IMG/VR virus record: IMGVR_UViG_3300044922_000409
Coordinates: 35,738-99,737 of that record
DNA: 64,000 nt
DNA from: a virus
Reading direction: 5' to 3' (one strand)
Shown here: positions 31,657 to 39,573 of the stretch, piece after piece
Numbering within the stretch: the stretch's first letter is position 1
Layout: each line of letters opens with the position of its first letter
The notes under the pieces: model-generated
The model's input: the letters and a program-made list of their open reading frames with translations, nothing else
Told to the model about the DNA's origin: nothing
The model's database searches: none
Translations under genes and position numbers: made by a program

Positions 31657-32436
31657 TTAGTGTTTGTAAAAATTAAAAAAGTGTCGATGCCATTTAAGTT
31701 TTTTAGGTTCAACAATTTCTTCTTTAATAGGTTCTAAAAGTTGTTTCACAACAGGTTCTTCCTTGTAAACAAAGTCATTTACCATTGGAAATACTGCGCT
31801 AATTGCTTGCGCACACGCTACTGCAACTTGTTTGTGTTCAAGCTGTGTATCCACGTTACTGCGCACTTGTATGTAGTGAATCCATGAGCGCAACGTCCCG
31901 TTAACATACACACGACTCTTAGTATTACCCTCTGGAAGAACGACACGAGCTTGCTCTTTAGCAATGCCCTTGCTAATTGCCCATTCGTATTGTGCTTTTG
32001 CTGAATTAATATGAGCTTCCTGTCTTAGATGCCATTCATTATTAATTGCCTCTTCTTCAGGAGTATTAATTGTAATTGAATTTTGACGATTTTTAGGATC
32101 TTGGAACCGTGCTTCACGTATTTCAAAAGACAAGTCATCAGTTGGATCTGCATAACGTTGACTAAACTCTTGGAATCTAAATGATGCATGCCGTAGTAAT
32201 TGACGTGCAATATCGCGGGTAGTATTAATTTCTAAACATACATTAACCATTTCAAGTGGTGACCAATGTTTATGTTTAATTAGGTAGTTGATTAGTTTGT
32301 CTGAAGTTTCTGTATTAAATTGATTAGATGGATTACTTACTCTAGCACAAAATGCAATAAGTTCTTGTGCATCGTTAATCCCTAAATCAGCAAATTCTTT
32401 AGTTGGTTGTGAGTACGATACTAATTTAATATTCAT
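31657..32436 (-). CDS. thyX: Flavin-dependent thymidylate synthase
   Basis: Makes dTMP from dUMP using methylenetetrahydrofolate, FAD and NADPH, feeding phage DNA synthesis. 259 residues. C-A-R-V-S-N-P at 30-36, H-W-S-P-L-E at 57-62 and R-S-N-V-D-T-Q-L-E-H near residue 190 are family features. The ThyX signature (R-H-R-x-x-S-x-x-x-x-S-x-R) appears as R82-H-A-S-F-R-F-Q-E-F-S-Q-R94: the third Arg is Ala84 and the first Ser is Arg87, while R82, H83, S92 and R94 remain. The last 40 residues are Lys/Glu-rich. It overlaps the upstream 106-residue gene by four bases and ends at the shared terminator. Confidence 0.88.
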   Translation of the reverse strand: MNIKLVSYSQPTKEFADLGINDAQELIAFCARVSNPSNQFNTETSDKLINYLIKHKHWSPLEMVNVCLEINTTRDIARQLLRHASFRFQEFSQRYADPTDDLSFEIREARFQDPKNRQNSITINTPEEEAINNEWHLRQEAHINSAKAQYEWAISKGIAKEQARVVLPEGNTKSRVYVNGTLRSWIHYIQVRSNVDTQLEHKQVAVACAQAISAVFPMVNDFVYKEEPVVKQLLEPIKEEIVEPKKLKWHRHFFNFYKH

Positions 32437-32753
32437 AGTTTTATTTTTTTTAAAAATTTATTAGTTGATTTTTCAATATCTCTTTTAACGTGAATAGCAT
32501 CAAGTTTAAAATCAATATCATAAATGTGATCTTCATATGATAGTAGTAGTTCAGCTAATGTCAGTTGAAAATTATCCCAACCATCTTTTTTTAGTTGTGA
32601 TGTTAATTTTATTTCCCAAGACTTTGTATCTTTAAAATTAATAACAACTGACTGTACATAATGAAGAGGTAACACATTGAGTGTTACCTCTTCAAATACT
32701 TCCGGCCAGTGAGCAATTACTTCTTTAGGAAGTAATTTCTTTCGTAGCGTCAA
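32433..32753 (-). CDS. Hypothetical protein, 106 residues, TTG start
   Basis: Not recognised. Mixed alpha/beta composition with a charged C-terminus (K-R-D-I-E-K-S-T-N-K-F-L-K-K). The frame has no internal Met, so translation would begin at TTG (32753), preceded by an AAGG within the end of the upstream gene, which it overlaps by 29 bases. Its stop overlaps the thyX start, which suggests translational coupling. Reality is supported by the tight packing and by the absence of another frame that fills the gap. Confidence 0.6.
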   Translation of the reverse strand: MTLRKKLLPKEVIAHWPEVFEEVTLNVLPLHYVQSVVINFKDTKSWEIKLTSQLKKDGWDNFQLTLAELLLSYEDHIYDIDFKLDAIHVKRDIEKSTNKFLKKIKL

Positions 32754-33336
32754 TCTTAGCCTTTTTAGCTGTTGGAACTAATTCCTCAGCCTGTCTACGT
32801 AACGACGCAGCATCTTTTGATAATCTGTCTGCTTCAGAACGAAAATGTTTAGCTTGTTGCTCGGGAGTCAATGGTATAGCCGGTTCTGCTTTAACTGGTT
32901 CTGGTGCTATTACTTTTTCAGTAACGCTTGCAGTTTCTGTCTGTACTGGCGACTTAAGAGATAAGTCATCAACTGCTAACCCACGACTTTCTGCAATAGT
33001 TTGATTAAGTTCTGATAATAAAATTGTATATGCATTTGTTGGCATCATTTCAATTTGATCAGTTGATGCTTTTACTAACTTACCTTGGGTATGCAATGCT
33101 GCTAGCATAATACTACCATCTGGAAAATTAGTACGAGCCATTGCTTCGGCAAACTCATACGATGATTGTCCTGCATTGCTTTCAACTAAACTAATTAGTG
33201 CATCATGATAACTATCAGGTAAGCTTTCGGTGGGTACAATTAAACAATTGTATGCATCACCGGGCAGTGTACGATATGCAACTATACACTTTTTACCAGT
33301 AGTAATAACTCTACCGACGTGTTTAAGTTCCGCCAT
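32725..33336 (-). CDS. Hypothetical protein, 203 residues, coiled-coil C-terminus
   Basis: Not assigned. Residues 1-130 look like a globular alpha/beta domain (V-G-R-V-I-T-T-G-K-K-C-I-V-A-Y-R, then L-P-G-D-A-Y-N-C-L-I-V). Residues 130-165 are a Pro/Glu/Val linker. Residues 168-200 (R-S-E-A-D-R-L-S-K-D-A-A-S-L-R-R) form a probable coiled coil. Start overlaps the stop of the upstream gene (TAATG). Similar proteins occur near thyX in T4-like aquatic phages, from memory; function unknown. Confidence 0.7.
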   Translation of the reverse strand: MAELKHVGRVITTGKKCIVAYRTLPGDAYNCLIVPTESLPDSYHDALISLVESNAGQSSYEFAEAMARTNFPDGSIMLAALHTQGKLVKASTDQIEMMPTNAYTILLSELNQTIAESRGLAVDDLSLKSPVQTETASVTEKVIAPEPVKAEPAIPLTPEQQAKHFRSEADRLSKDAASLRRQAEELVPTAKKAKIDATKEITS

Positions 33337-33578
33337 TATTGCGTACCAGCAGCTTCAGCTTGTTTTGCAATAGTAGTTAAAAATGTATCTAATTTAGTAT
33401 ATGTTTGACCAACTGCTACCATTTCAGATGGTTTAAACGCACCGCGTGAGCTAGCAATATCAATGATTGTTTTTAACGCAGTTAAATCATTAACAGTAAG
33501 ATCTGCAGATTGATCTTGATTTACTTGTTCTGCACTAGCTTCTGGTTGTGTTTCGGTTGTTTGTACATTGTCTGTCAT
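33336..33578 (-). CDS. Small acidic hypothetical protein, 80 residues
   Basis: Not recognised. The first 30 residues are Gln/Glu/Thr/Ala-rich and probably disordered; the rest (L-T-A-L-K-T-I-I-D-I-A-S-S-R-G-A-F-K) is predicted helical with a net negative charge. Ribosome site AAAGGAA precedes the ATG. It is coupled to the 203-residue gene downstream by a one-base overlap. Confidence 0.7.
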   Translation of the reverse strand: MTDNVQTTETQPEASAEQVNQDQSADLTVNDLTALKTIIDIASSRGAFKPSEMVAVGQTYTKLDTFLTTIAKQAEAAGTQ

Positions 33579-33610
33579 AATATTTCCTTTTGTTAAGTTT
33601 ATGTAATTAA

Positions 33611-33898
33611 TTATCTTGAATTTAAATCAGGGCACGCAATTGTGAAAAAACTAAGTTCTTTTTCAGATTCAAACCCGATTGTAATATTATATACGATTGT
33701 GTTATTTGCATCTAGCGAAATACCTTTTCCTATATAATATCGACTATTTAAATGTTTTATGATCCATGTATTAATAGAATCGATCAATTCTGTTCGATAT
33801 CTATTAACTGTTATATATTCAAAATGCGGACATGCAAAATCTACGCGCCGCATTTTAAAGTAATCTAATGGATTTGCCTTTCCATTTTTTAATGCCAT
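33611..33898 (-). CDS. Hypothetical protein, 95 residues
   Basis: Not recognised. Alternating polar and hydrophobic strands (Y-I-T-V-N-R-Y, Y-N-I-T-I-G-F-E-S) suggest a small alpha/beta fold; starts with a basic segment. Its ATG follows immediately after the TAA of the VWA gene, so it is probably expressed with the MoxR/VWA pair. No motif to indicate function. Confidence 0.65.
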   Translation of the reverse strand: MALKNGKANPLDYFKMRRVDFACPHFEYITVNRYRTELIDSINTWIIKHLNSRYYIGKGISLDANNTIVYNITIGFESEKELSFFTIACPDLNSR

Positions 33899-35080
33899 TT
33901 ATGCAGGTTCCGTTGCAAAATCGTAATACGCGTATTCACCCCATGGCGGAACAATTGTAGTAGTGCCATGAATAATAAACACCGTATCACAGTATGTTTC
34001 ATCTCCCCATGATCCAAATGGATAACCATCTGTAAACATAATGAACTTTTTAGGATTGATGTCATGTTCTTTCATATATTCCCAGTTTGCATCAAAGTCA
34101 GTACCACCACCGCCTTTTACTTCGTAATGATCAAACTCGTCCATTGAGAATCCATCAAACTCTTGTTCATTATATACCTGTGTATCAAAACACCATAGCT
34201 TAATTTTGAAATCTTGATATTCTTGCATAATACCTTTAATTTCACTTAAGAAGTCAGATGCTTGTGTGTCACTAATAGAACCTGACATATCAATTGCAAT
34301 ACAAATATCGATTGTTTCAGAAAAGTTAGTGCCTGGTAAAATTGCATTCATGTGCCAACCTTTTCTATTTGGTCTCATGAATGAAAAATCATGTTTTATA
34401 GTACTTTGAATCTGCTGACGTAAAATTTCACGCCAGTTCATTTTTGGTTCAGTAAGTTCCTTAATAAGTCGAGCAACATTTGCAGGAGTGTTTCCTGCAC
34501 CTGCAGCTTGTGCTGCACTCATAGTAGCTTCACGAATCTCGTCACGAATCTTTTTTAATTCGTCTTTTGTATATTGCGGACGATTAGAACCATTCGGATT
34601 GCTTTCCCAATCAACGTGTTCATCGAGCATTTGCCCAATTTCATCAAGTTGTTGCTCGTCCATTTCATCCATTAATTTATCATAAATTTCTTCTGACCCC
34701 ATACCATAATATGCAGGATCATGATACATTTTAATAGTTGGAATTGGATCACCGATTTTATCTCGAACTAATTGACCGTTAACATTATAATCGCATGCAA
34801 TGTTAAACACTTTAGGTTTACGACCATCACGTCTTGACATGTGATCAAATACATTATGTAGGATCTCATGCCCAATAACAAATTCAATTTGTTTTATTGA
34901 TAGTGGCTCAAAAAAATCACGATTATAAAAGATATGACGACCATCTGTTGCTGCAGTTGGACACCAATCTGATCCATCTACAATTTTTAAACGAGTAGCC
35001 ATATTTCCAAAAAATGGGTGGCGTAACAACAAACCTACGCGAGCTACGATAATTTTATCAACAATTGAATCTAAAGACAT
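33899..35080 (-). CDS. VWA-domain protein with zincin-like HExxH motif, MoxR partner
   Basis: 393 residues. The N-terminal half holds H71-E-I-L-H75, a zinc-peptidase-type motif, in V-I-G-H-E-I-L-H-N-V-F-D-H, and an acidic helical stretch (about 125-160). The C-terminal half is a von Willebrand factor A domain with MIDAS D264-M-S266-G-S268 and a later M-F-T-D-G motif. This architecture is that of bacterial VWA proteins that work with MoxR AAA ATPases in metal insertion or complex assembly. The MoxR gene lies just upstream, with 73 bases between. A consensus promoter is present in that gap, and AAGGAG precedes the ATG. Function in the phage is unknown; peptidase activity is unproven. Confidence 0.8.
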   Translation of the reverse strand: MSLDSIVDKIIVARVGLLLRHPFFGNMATRLKIVDGSDWCPTAATDGRHIFYNRDFFEPLSIKQIEFVIGHEILHNVFDHMSRRDGRKPKVFNIACDYNVNGQLVRDKIGDPIPTIKMYHDPAYYGMGSEEIYDKLMDEMDEQQLDEIGQMLDEHVDWESNPNGSNRPQYTKDELKKIRDEIREATMSAAQAAGAGNTPANVARLIKELTEPKMNWREILRQQIQSTIKHDFSFMRPNRKGWHMNAILPGTNFSETIDICIAIDMSGSISDTQASDFLSEIKGIMQEYQDFKIKLWCFDTQVYNEQEFDGFSMDEFDHYEVKGGGGTDFDANWEYMKEHDINPKKFIMFTDGYPFGSWGDETYCDTVFIIHGTTTIVPPWGEYAYYDFATEPA

Positions 35081-35111
35081 GAATTACTCCTTATAGTTAT
35101 ATAGTGCGTAA

Positions 35112-35140
35112 AGTATAACACCGCCTTGCGGCGGTGTCAA
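35112..35140 (-). promoter_or_regulatory. Sigma70-type promoter for the VWA gene
   Basis: On the minus strand TTGACA (35140-35135), a 17-base spacer, then TATACT (35117-35112). The ATG of the VWA gene is about 30 bases further on. The spacer consists almost entirely of a hairpin, annotated separately. Confidence 0.78.
35118..35137 (-). other. GC-rich hairpin inside promoter spacer
   Basis: Minus strand reads ACACCGCC-GCAA-GGCGGTGT: an 8-bp perfect stem with a GNRA tetraloop, strikingly GC-rich for this genome. It fills the spacer between the -35 and -10 boxes and overlaps the -35 by three bases. In RNA from the upstream MoxR gene it would be a stable hairpin followed by UAUACUUU, so it may act as a weak terminator; as DNA it may be an operator. 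Both roles are inference. Confidence 0.75.
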
Positions 35141-35153
35141 CTGTTTTTTAATA

Positions 35154-36242
35154 TTATTGACCGCTAGCGGCAGTAATATATTTGCCATATTTACCGTGGA
35201 ACTCATCAAAACAACTAATTTCTTCTGGATCAAGCGGTAATTTGTATGAGCATAATGCAAGTTTAGTACCCATAATTGCAATTTCTGTTTCGAAATTGTT
35301 CATCATAAATAAGAAATAATTATTAACTTGCTCGTTCCAATTAGGCACCTTTTTTCTAGCAGATTCTTTTAATTCGTAACATAAACTAATTGTTAACGAG
35401 TACATTGCTGAAATCTCTTTTGTTTCACAAGTAGTTACTTTACCATTTAATACTGCAGTCGGATTAGGTAGTTTACTTGAAAACTGTCTGTGAGCCATAA
35501 ATTTAATAGCTAAGCCTTCACCAATTGAACCAGCAACTAAATCTGATAATGTATCTGCGTCAGTATCGTTATCGTTAATTAACTCACTTACAAAGCTCCA
35601 TGATCTAGGTGTAGCAAATGCACGTGAACTTGATTTAGAATCAAAAGTATAAAGATCGCTTTTGCATGAAGTTAAAAATCCAATTACATCTGGATGAACT
35701 GCATTGTCAGTTGCCCAATCAAAGTAATCATCCCAATCAACTGCCATTTCTAAGTGAATAAATCTATTAGCTAATGGCGCAGGCATACGATATGTAACAC
35801 CTTTGTCTGTTTCTCTGTTACCAGCAGCAACAATAACAACGTTATCAGGTAACTCGTATTGTCCTACACGACGATTTAAAATAAGCTGATAAGCAGCAGC
35901 CTGTACACTCGGAGCAGCAGAATTCATCTCATCTAAAAACAAAATAACAGTTTTAAATTGTGATGCAAACGCATTGCTTGGTAATTCTGACGGTGGAGCC
36001 CATACCATTGTTTGGTCTACTGAATCAAAGTACGGAATACCTTTAATATCAGTTGGTTCCCATAAACTTAATCGAACATCGATAACATGTGCATCTAATT
36101 CACTACCTAGCTGTTTAATAATATCTGATTTACCAATGCCTGGAGGTCCCCATAAAAAGATTGGACGTTTGCTGCTGAATGCTTTGCGTAAAGATTTTTT
36201 AGCTGATTTTGGTCCAACTGTACGTGATACGATGTTGCTCAT
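35154..36242 (-). CDS. MoxR-family AAA+ ATPase
   Basis: 362-residue AAA+ ATPase. Walker A is W-G-P-P-G-I-G-K-S (31-39), Walker B is V-I-L-F-L-D-E-M-N (99-107). A-A-G-N-R-E-T-D (about 150) is a sensor 1-type strand and P-L-A-N-R-F-I-H the arginine-finger region, as in MoxR/CobS-type ATPases. These act as chaperones for VWA-domain partners, and such a partner is encoded directly downstream. The C-terminal 100 residues are helical and specific to phage relatives. A consensus promoter lies about 85 bases upstream, leaving an untranslated leader of about 80 bases. What complex it remodels is not known. Confidence 0.88.
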   Translation of the reverse strand: MSNIVSRTVGPKSAKKSLRKAFSSKRPIFLWGPPGIGKSDIIKQLGSELDAHVIDVRLSLWEPTDIKGIPYFDSVDQTMVWAPPSELPSNAFASQFKTVILFLDEMNSAAPSVQAAAYQLILNRRVGQYELPDNVVIVAAGNRETDKGVTYRMPAPLANRFIHLEMAVDWDDYFDWATDNAVHPDVIGFLTSCKSDLYTFDSKSSSRAFATPRSWSFVSELINDNDTDADTLSDLVAGSIGEGLAIKFMAHRQFSSKLPNPTAVLNGKVTTCETKEISAMYSLTISLCYELKESARKKVPNWNEQVNNYFLFMMNNFETEIAIMGTKLALCSYKLPLDPEEISCFDEFHGKYGKYITAASGQ

Positions 36243-36327
36243 AAATTAATACCTCATAGGTTATATAAAAAAGAAAAGTTAATAACTTGTGTAGCTAATG
36301 TTGTGTTGCTAACAAACTATGTAGCAT

Positions 36328-36355
36328 ATTATACAGCTTTTTTTGTAAGTGTCAA
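36328..36355 (-). promoter_or_regulatory. Sigma70-type promoter for the MoxR gene
   Basis: Minus strand TTGACA (36355-36350), 16-base spacer, TATAAT (36333-36328): both boxes match consensus. It lies just beyond the stop of the upstream 129-residue gene. The expected start near 36321 gives a leader of about 80 bases before the MoxR ATG. Confidence 0.85.
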
Positions 36356-36362
36356 GTATTTT

Positions 36363-36752
36363 TTATAAGTTATCTTGCCGTGCTTTCATTGCTTTAACAA
36401 GTCCGTATCTGCGAATATCGTCTGAGAAGAAATATAGTTCAACGCATTTTCGTTCGTCAAATACGGTTATGCTTTTATATGTAAGATAATACGGGCAATC
36501 AAGATATCGTTCTAAAAATATAATTGTTTGCGGGCTTATTTCAATAGTATCAGTAAACGGGACTTCATATGATTTTAATTCTAACGTAGACGTTAAAAAC
36601 TCAAAGCCACACTCACTTAACCGATATGCAGTTTGTTTACCAACACGAGATGATTGCCACCATTTACGTGAAAATAATAATACGTTAGTGTCATCCGAAC
36701 TTTTACCCCATTGATCTAAAAATATTTTTGTTAATGTATCTCTAGGAATCAT
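36363..36752 (-). CDS. Hypothetical protein, 129 residues
   Basis: Not recognised. Basic alpha/beta protein with L-F-S-R-K-W-W-Q-S-S-R-V-G-K-Q-T-A-Y-R near residues 26-44, which could be a nucleic-acid-contacting loop (inference), and several Tyr/Phe-rich strands later. Its ATG overlaps the stop of the upstream 91-residue gene by four bases, so the two are likely translated together. It ends just before the MoxR promoter. Confidence 0.65.
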   Translation of the reverse strand: MIPRDTLTKIFLDQWGKSSDDTNVLLFSRKWWQSSRVGKQTAYRLSECGFEFLTSTLELKSYEVPFTDTIEISPQTIIFLERYLDCPYYLTYKSITVFDERKCVELYFFSDDIRRYGLVKAMKARQDNL

Positions 36753-37024
36753 CGCACAGTAACTCCGTTAGTTAGCTTTACAACAGTGAAGTCACTGCAA
36801 TTAAATTCACTATTTAGCTTAGTAGCTAAGTTGTGTGCATGTCCTGGATTCGAAAATGAAGATTTTTTATATTTAGATCCAACTGGTAAGGTGGTGCTTT
36901 TTAAATTAAATGGTTCATCTTTATAAACAACTGCCCAAATTGCGTCGGCTTCTAAAATTTGATCTAATTGTCCGGTATTTGGATCATAATGTTCTACTAA
37001 TACACGCGGTTTTGGTCTTGCCAT
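36749..37024 (-). CDS. Hypothetical protein, 91 residues
   Basis: Not recognised. Begins M-A-R-P-K-P-R-V-L-V-E-H-Y-D-P, has a basic centre (G-S-K-Y-K-K-S-S-F) and H-A-H-N-L-A-T-K-L-N helix. A very strong AGGAGG ribosome site precedes the ATG and a late promoter-like GATAAATA lies 24 bases upstream, so it may be made late. Seen in relatives only as a conserved unknown, as far as I recall. Confidence 0.65.
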   Translation of the reverse strand: MARPKPRVLVEHYDPNTGQLDQILEADAIWAVVYKDEPFNLKSTTLPVGSKYKKSSFSNPGHAHNLATKLNSEFNCSDFTVVKLTNGVTVR

Positions 37025-37047
37025 ACGGTCCTCCTATTAACTACGTG

Positions 37048-37055
37048 TATTTATC
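37048..37055 (-). promoter_or_regulatory. Late promoter-like motif
   Basis: Minus strand GATAAATA in the 32-base gap upstream of the 91-residue gene; the same octamer occurs at 18326 before a virion gene. 7 of 8 match to the T4 late element. Confidence 0.42.
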
Positions 37056-37056
37056 G

Positions 37057-37305
37057 TTAATTAGTCTCGCTAAAATTTCCACCATCTAGTTGAATAGTAA
37101 CAGTCTCATTAGTTGAATTAGTAGATAAAGATTCAACTAATGCAGAATAGTCTTGATTAAGCTGATCTAAAATTTCAGTTAGTGCTAAATTAAGTAGTCT
37201 AGCTTGCTGAATTGGCATTTTAACTTCTTTTTGTTGACTCAATTCGGTTGCACGTAATAGCTGTGCAAATTGGGTAATTGGACTTAAATTAATTGAATTT
37301 TGCAT
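37057..37305 (-). CDS. Hypothetical protein, 82 residues
   Basis: Not recognised. Strongly helical (F-A-Q-L-L-R-A-T-E-L-S-Q-Q, then Q-Q-A-R-L-L-N-L-A-L-T-E-I-L) with a Thr/Asn-rich tail. The first two-thirds feel conserved in T4-like aquatic phages from memory, but no function is known. Overlaps the upstream 161-residue gene by 17 bases. Confidence 0.6.
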   Translation of the reverse strand: MQNSINLSPITQFAQLLRATELSQQKEVKMPIQQARLLNLALTEILDQLNQDYSALVESLSTNSTNETVTIQLDGGNFSETN

Positions 37306-37774
37306 TTGCTAACACCATTTTCATTTCTAGTTCTGATTTAAACGGACCTTTATGTGAGTTACGTTCAATTGTAATCGCTTTAGGACAAAAACTTTTAACC
37401 CAGCCCTTTTCAAATTTAATAATGTAATATCCTGCGCAATACAAACTTTTACTTTGATCGCTTTTAGTAAATAACGGCAATTTACGACGAACATCGTAAA
37501 TTGCATTGTACGGTGTACAGCTAGTAGGATATCCGTAACACTCGTTTAACGTAACGGCTGAAACTTTTATATGATGATTAGACGTAAAAAAATTAGAACC
37601 AAATTCAGATGTAAGTTCTTCTTTTTTATTAAAACATAATTCACCAGTAGTACTACTTAATATATATTGGTCGTTTTCTTTTTTATGCAGGGTTGCAATT
37701 TTCAAACCGTCTTGTTCAACAATCCAAAATTTACCATCTACGATCGGTTTAGCATAAATCTCAAAGTCTACCAT
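37289..37774 (-). CDS. Hypothetical protein, 161 residues
   Basis: Not recognised. Beta-rich N-terminal half and a basic C-terminal half (I-E-R-N-S-H-K-G-P-F-K-S); three Cys at scattered positions do not form a clear metal site. ATG overlaps the stop of the upstream 66-residue gene by seven bases. Lies in a run of overlapping small genes downstream of the RNase H-like nuclease. Confidence 0.6.
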   Translation of the reverse strand: MVDFEIYAKPIVDGKFWIVEQDGLKIATLHKKENDQYILSSTTGELCFNKKEELTSEFGSNFFTSNHHIKVSAVTLNECYGYPTSCTPYNAIYDVRRKLPLFTKSDQSKSLYCAGYYIIKFEKGWVKSFCPKAITIERNSHKGPFKSELEMKMVLANAKFN

Positions 37775-37968
37775 TGATCAACACCTGTAATTTCAACAGT
37801 TTGAGTAGTAGCAATACCATTTACTACATACGGAAATGATATTCCTAGTACATAGCCAATTCCGCTTGATCCGTCGTAACACACATCAATCTTGTCTACT
37901 TCTGGAAATTTTTCTAATACTGCTAATATTTCAGTGAGTTCTTCTTTTGTAATTGTAATTTTTTTCAT
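37768..37968 (-). CDS. Hypothetical protein, 66 residues
   Basis: Not recognised. Acidic, with an N-terminal helix (T-K-E-E-L-T-E-I-L-A-V-L-E-K-F-P) followed by beta segments around G-S-S-G-I-G-Y-V-L-G. The ATG lies two bases beyond the stop of the nuclease gene, so it is almost certainly on the same transcript. Confidence 0.6.
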   Translation of the reverse strand: MKKITITKEELTEILAVLEKFPEVDKIDVCYDGSSGIGYVLGISFPYVVNGIATTQTVEITGVDQW

Positions 37969-37970
37969 AG

Positions 37971-38957
37971 TTATGTTGTTGGGTAGTTTGCTTGAAACGG
38001 TTCTGCAAATGGTTGAATATTATCAATCATTCTTCGCATATCGTATGATTGACAAAACTTAATCATACGTGAACCGACTTGTGTAATACATTTTGGTTTA
38101 GAATTAACGCTAATTGTTTCGTTAATGATTGCGCGTACATCTTCCGGTTGCTGTGTTAGGTCGATCAACACTCGATTACGATTATAGTCATCTATCACAC
38201 GATGTTCTACACCATTATGATCAGTCCATCGTTGTAATAAGAAATTATTCCACGCATATCCTTGCGTCGCACGATCTTCAAATGCTTCAGTTAATCCGAT
38301 CTTCTTTTTAGTACCTTTAGTTCTAGCACCGGGATATGCTGAAAACACGTTATCACTAGTATCACCTCTTATGCATTTTTCGAATAACATCCATTCTGGA
38401 TCAAATGGCATTTTATTTTCGCCTGTTTTTTTATCTTTAACGGGTTTACCTTTTGCATCAAAATATCCTTCATGCGTAATATGATGGTCTGCTACACCGT
38501 TATATTGACTAACCGTAGGGCTAATCAATTGTTGAAAGTCAGTGTCTGTACTAACAATAACATGTGTAGCATCTGGATGTGCTTGAATAAATCCTGCAAT
38601 TAAATCATCTGCTTCTAATCGTGAATGTTGTAATACAGTACAGTTAGTTTTTTCAGTAATAAAGGTTGCAAAATCTCCATAGGCTTCCCAGAATAGTTTG
38701 TCATCTTCTTGTTCTTTAACAGTCATAGCAGCACGAGTTACTGCTCGGTTGCGTTTATATGGTTCGTAAAAATCTTTACGCCAACTCCGACCTTCTAAAC
38801 AAAAGATTACGTGTTCACCGTTAAAATCATTCCATGCTTTTTTAACACTATTAAATGTAATGTGTAACGCCATTCCGAGTTTTAAATCGGATGTGCCTTG
38901 AACTGAATGTCGTGCGCGATAAAACAAGTTTGATAAATCGACTAAAATAAATGCCAT
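37971..38957 (-). CDS. rnh: 5'-3' exonuclease, T4 RNase H / FEN family
   Basis: Removes RNA primers and flaps from the lagging strand during phage replication. 328 residues, close to T4 RNase H (305). Metal-binding acidic residues of the PIN/FEN fold are visible: D7 in I-L-V-D-L-S-N-L, E and DD in R-L-E-A-D-D-L-I-A-G (about 117-126), D-T-D-F-Q-Q-L (about 137-146) and C-I-R-G-D-T-S-D-N-V (about 193-202), followed by a helix-hairpin-helix-type region. Y-E-P-Y-K-R-N-R (61-68) is the usual basic arch segment. A small 53-residue gene lies directly upstream. Confidence 0.9.
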   Translation of the reverse strand: MAFILVDLSNLFYRARHSVQGTSDLKLGMALHITFNSVKKAWNDFNGEHVIFCLEGRSWRKDFYEPYKRNRAVTRAAMTVKEQEDDKLFWEAYGDFATFITEKTNCTVLQHSRLEADDLIAGFIQAHPDATHVIVSTDTDFQQLISPTVSQYNGVADHHITHEGYFDAKGKPVKDKKTGENKMPFDPEWMLFEKCIRGDTSDNVFSAYPGARTKGTKKKIGLTEAFEDRATQGYAWNNFLLQRWTDHNGVEHRVIDDYNRNRVLIDLTQQPEDVRAIINETISVNSKPKCITQVGSRMIKFCQSYDMRRMIDNIQPFAEPFQANYPTT

Positions 38958-38965
38958 TGTGTCCT

Positions 38966-39127
38966 CTATTGTTGAAAGTTAAAAGTATATTCCGGTTTGA
39001 CTATAAACTTTGCTTCCCACCCGTTAACAGTAGGCCTAACATATTCTAATTTAATAGTAGGATTGTTATATAATACATCATAATTGCCGGGTAGTTGTTT
39101 AGTTGGGCCTGGTCCAAGTGTTCTCAT
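38966..39127 (-). CDS. Small hypothetical protein, 53 residues
   Basis: Short frame that fits exactly between the nuclease (start 38957) and the 145-residue gene (stop 39136). The translation starts M-R-T-L-G-P-G-P-T-K-Q-L-P-G-N-Y-D-V and ends E-Y-T-F-N-F-Q-Q. An AGGTAAC ribosome site precedes the ATG. Gly/Pro-rich start and a beta-type end. The tight fit (8-base spacing on each side) and normal codon use make it likely real. Function unknown. Confidence 0.65.
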   Translation of the reverse strand: MRTLGPGPTKQLPGNYDVLYNNPTIKLEYVRPTVNGWEAKFIVKPEYTFNFQQ

Positions 39128-39135
39128 GTTGTTAC

Positions 39136-39573
39136 CTATTGTGTTTTATTAATTTTAAGAAATCCAAAATCTTGATCAGATACGTCAATTCCTTCGGCTG
39201 CAGCAGCATTGTAACAGATATCTCTATACCAACGACCTACAATTTCATCTTCGGGATCACCTTCGTAACCGTATCCATCTTGTTTTAATTTTTCAACCCA
39301 AAACTCATTCCAGTCAAGTTCAAAAAAACCATTTCTAACATTTTGTTTATTAACCTTAAATCCGATCACATCGACCCACGGTTCTTTCTTTAATGTAGCA
39401 ATTTCTTTTGGAGTAAGAGGCGTTTGAACAACTTCTTCTTTAACTTTAGGTTGTCTTACTTTACGTTTTTTAATAGCTTGTTGTTTAGATAATTGTGCTT
39501 CTTTTAATTGCTGTTGCAATGCCAACTCATCATTACGATCACCGAATAATTTTTTTATAATTTTTTCAAACAT
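39136..39573 (-). CDS. Hypothetical protein, 145 residues
   Basis: Not recognised. Starts M-F-E-K-I-I-K-K-L-F-G, then a charged Gln/Lys-rich coiled coil (about 15-45) and a globular C-terminal part (W-V-D-V-I-G-F-K-V-N, W-F-W-type aromatic pattern, E-G-D-P-E-D-E-I-V-G-R-W-Y). I chose the ATG at 39573, which overlaps the queE stop (TAATG), over an upstream in-frame TTG. Conserved unknown next to queE in related phages, from memory. Confidence 0.65.
   Translation of the reverse strand: MFEKIIKKLFGDRNDELALQQQLKEAQLSKQQAIKKRKVRQPKVKEEVVQTPLTPKEIATLKKEPWVDVIGFKVNKQNVRNGFFELDWNEFWVEKLKQDGYGYEGDPEDEIVGRWYRDICYNAAAAEGIDVSDQDFGFLKINKTQ

Noticed and set aside
36243-36327. Riboswitch in the 80-base leader of the MoxR gene
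   Set aside because: Short repeats are present but I could not find a stable paired structure or a known aptamer pattern.
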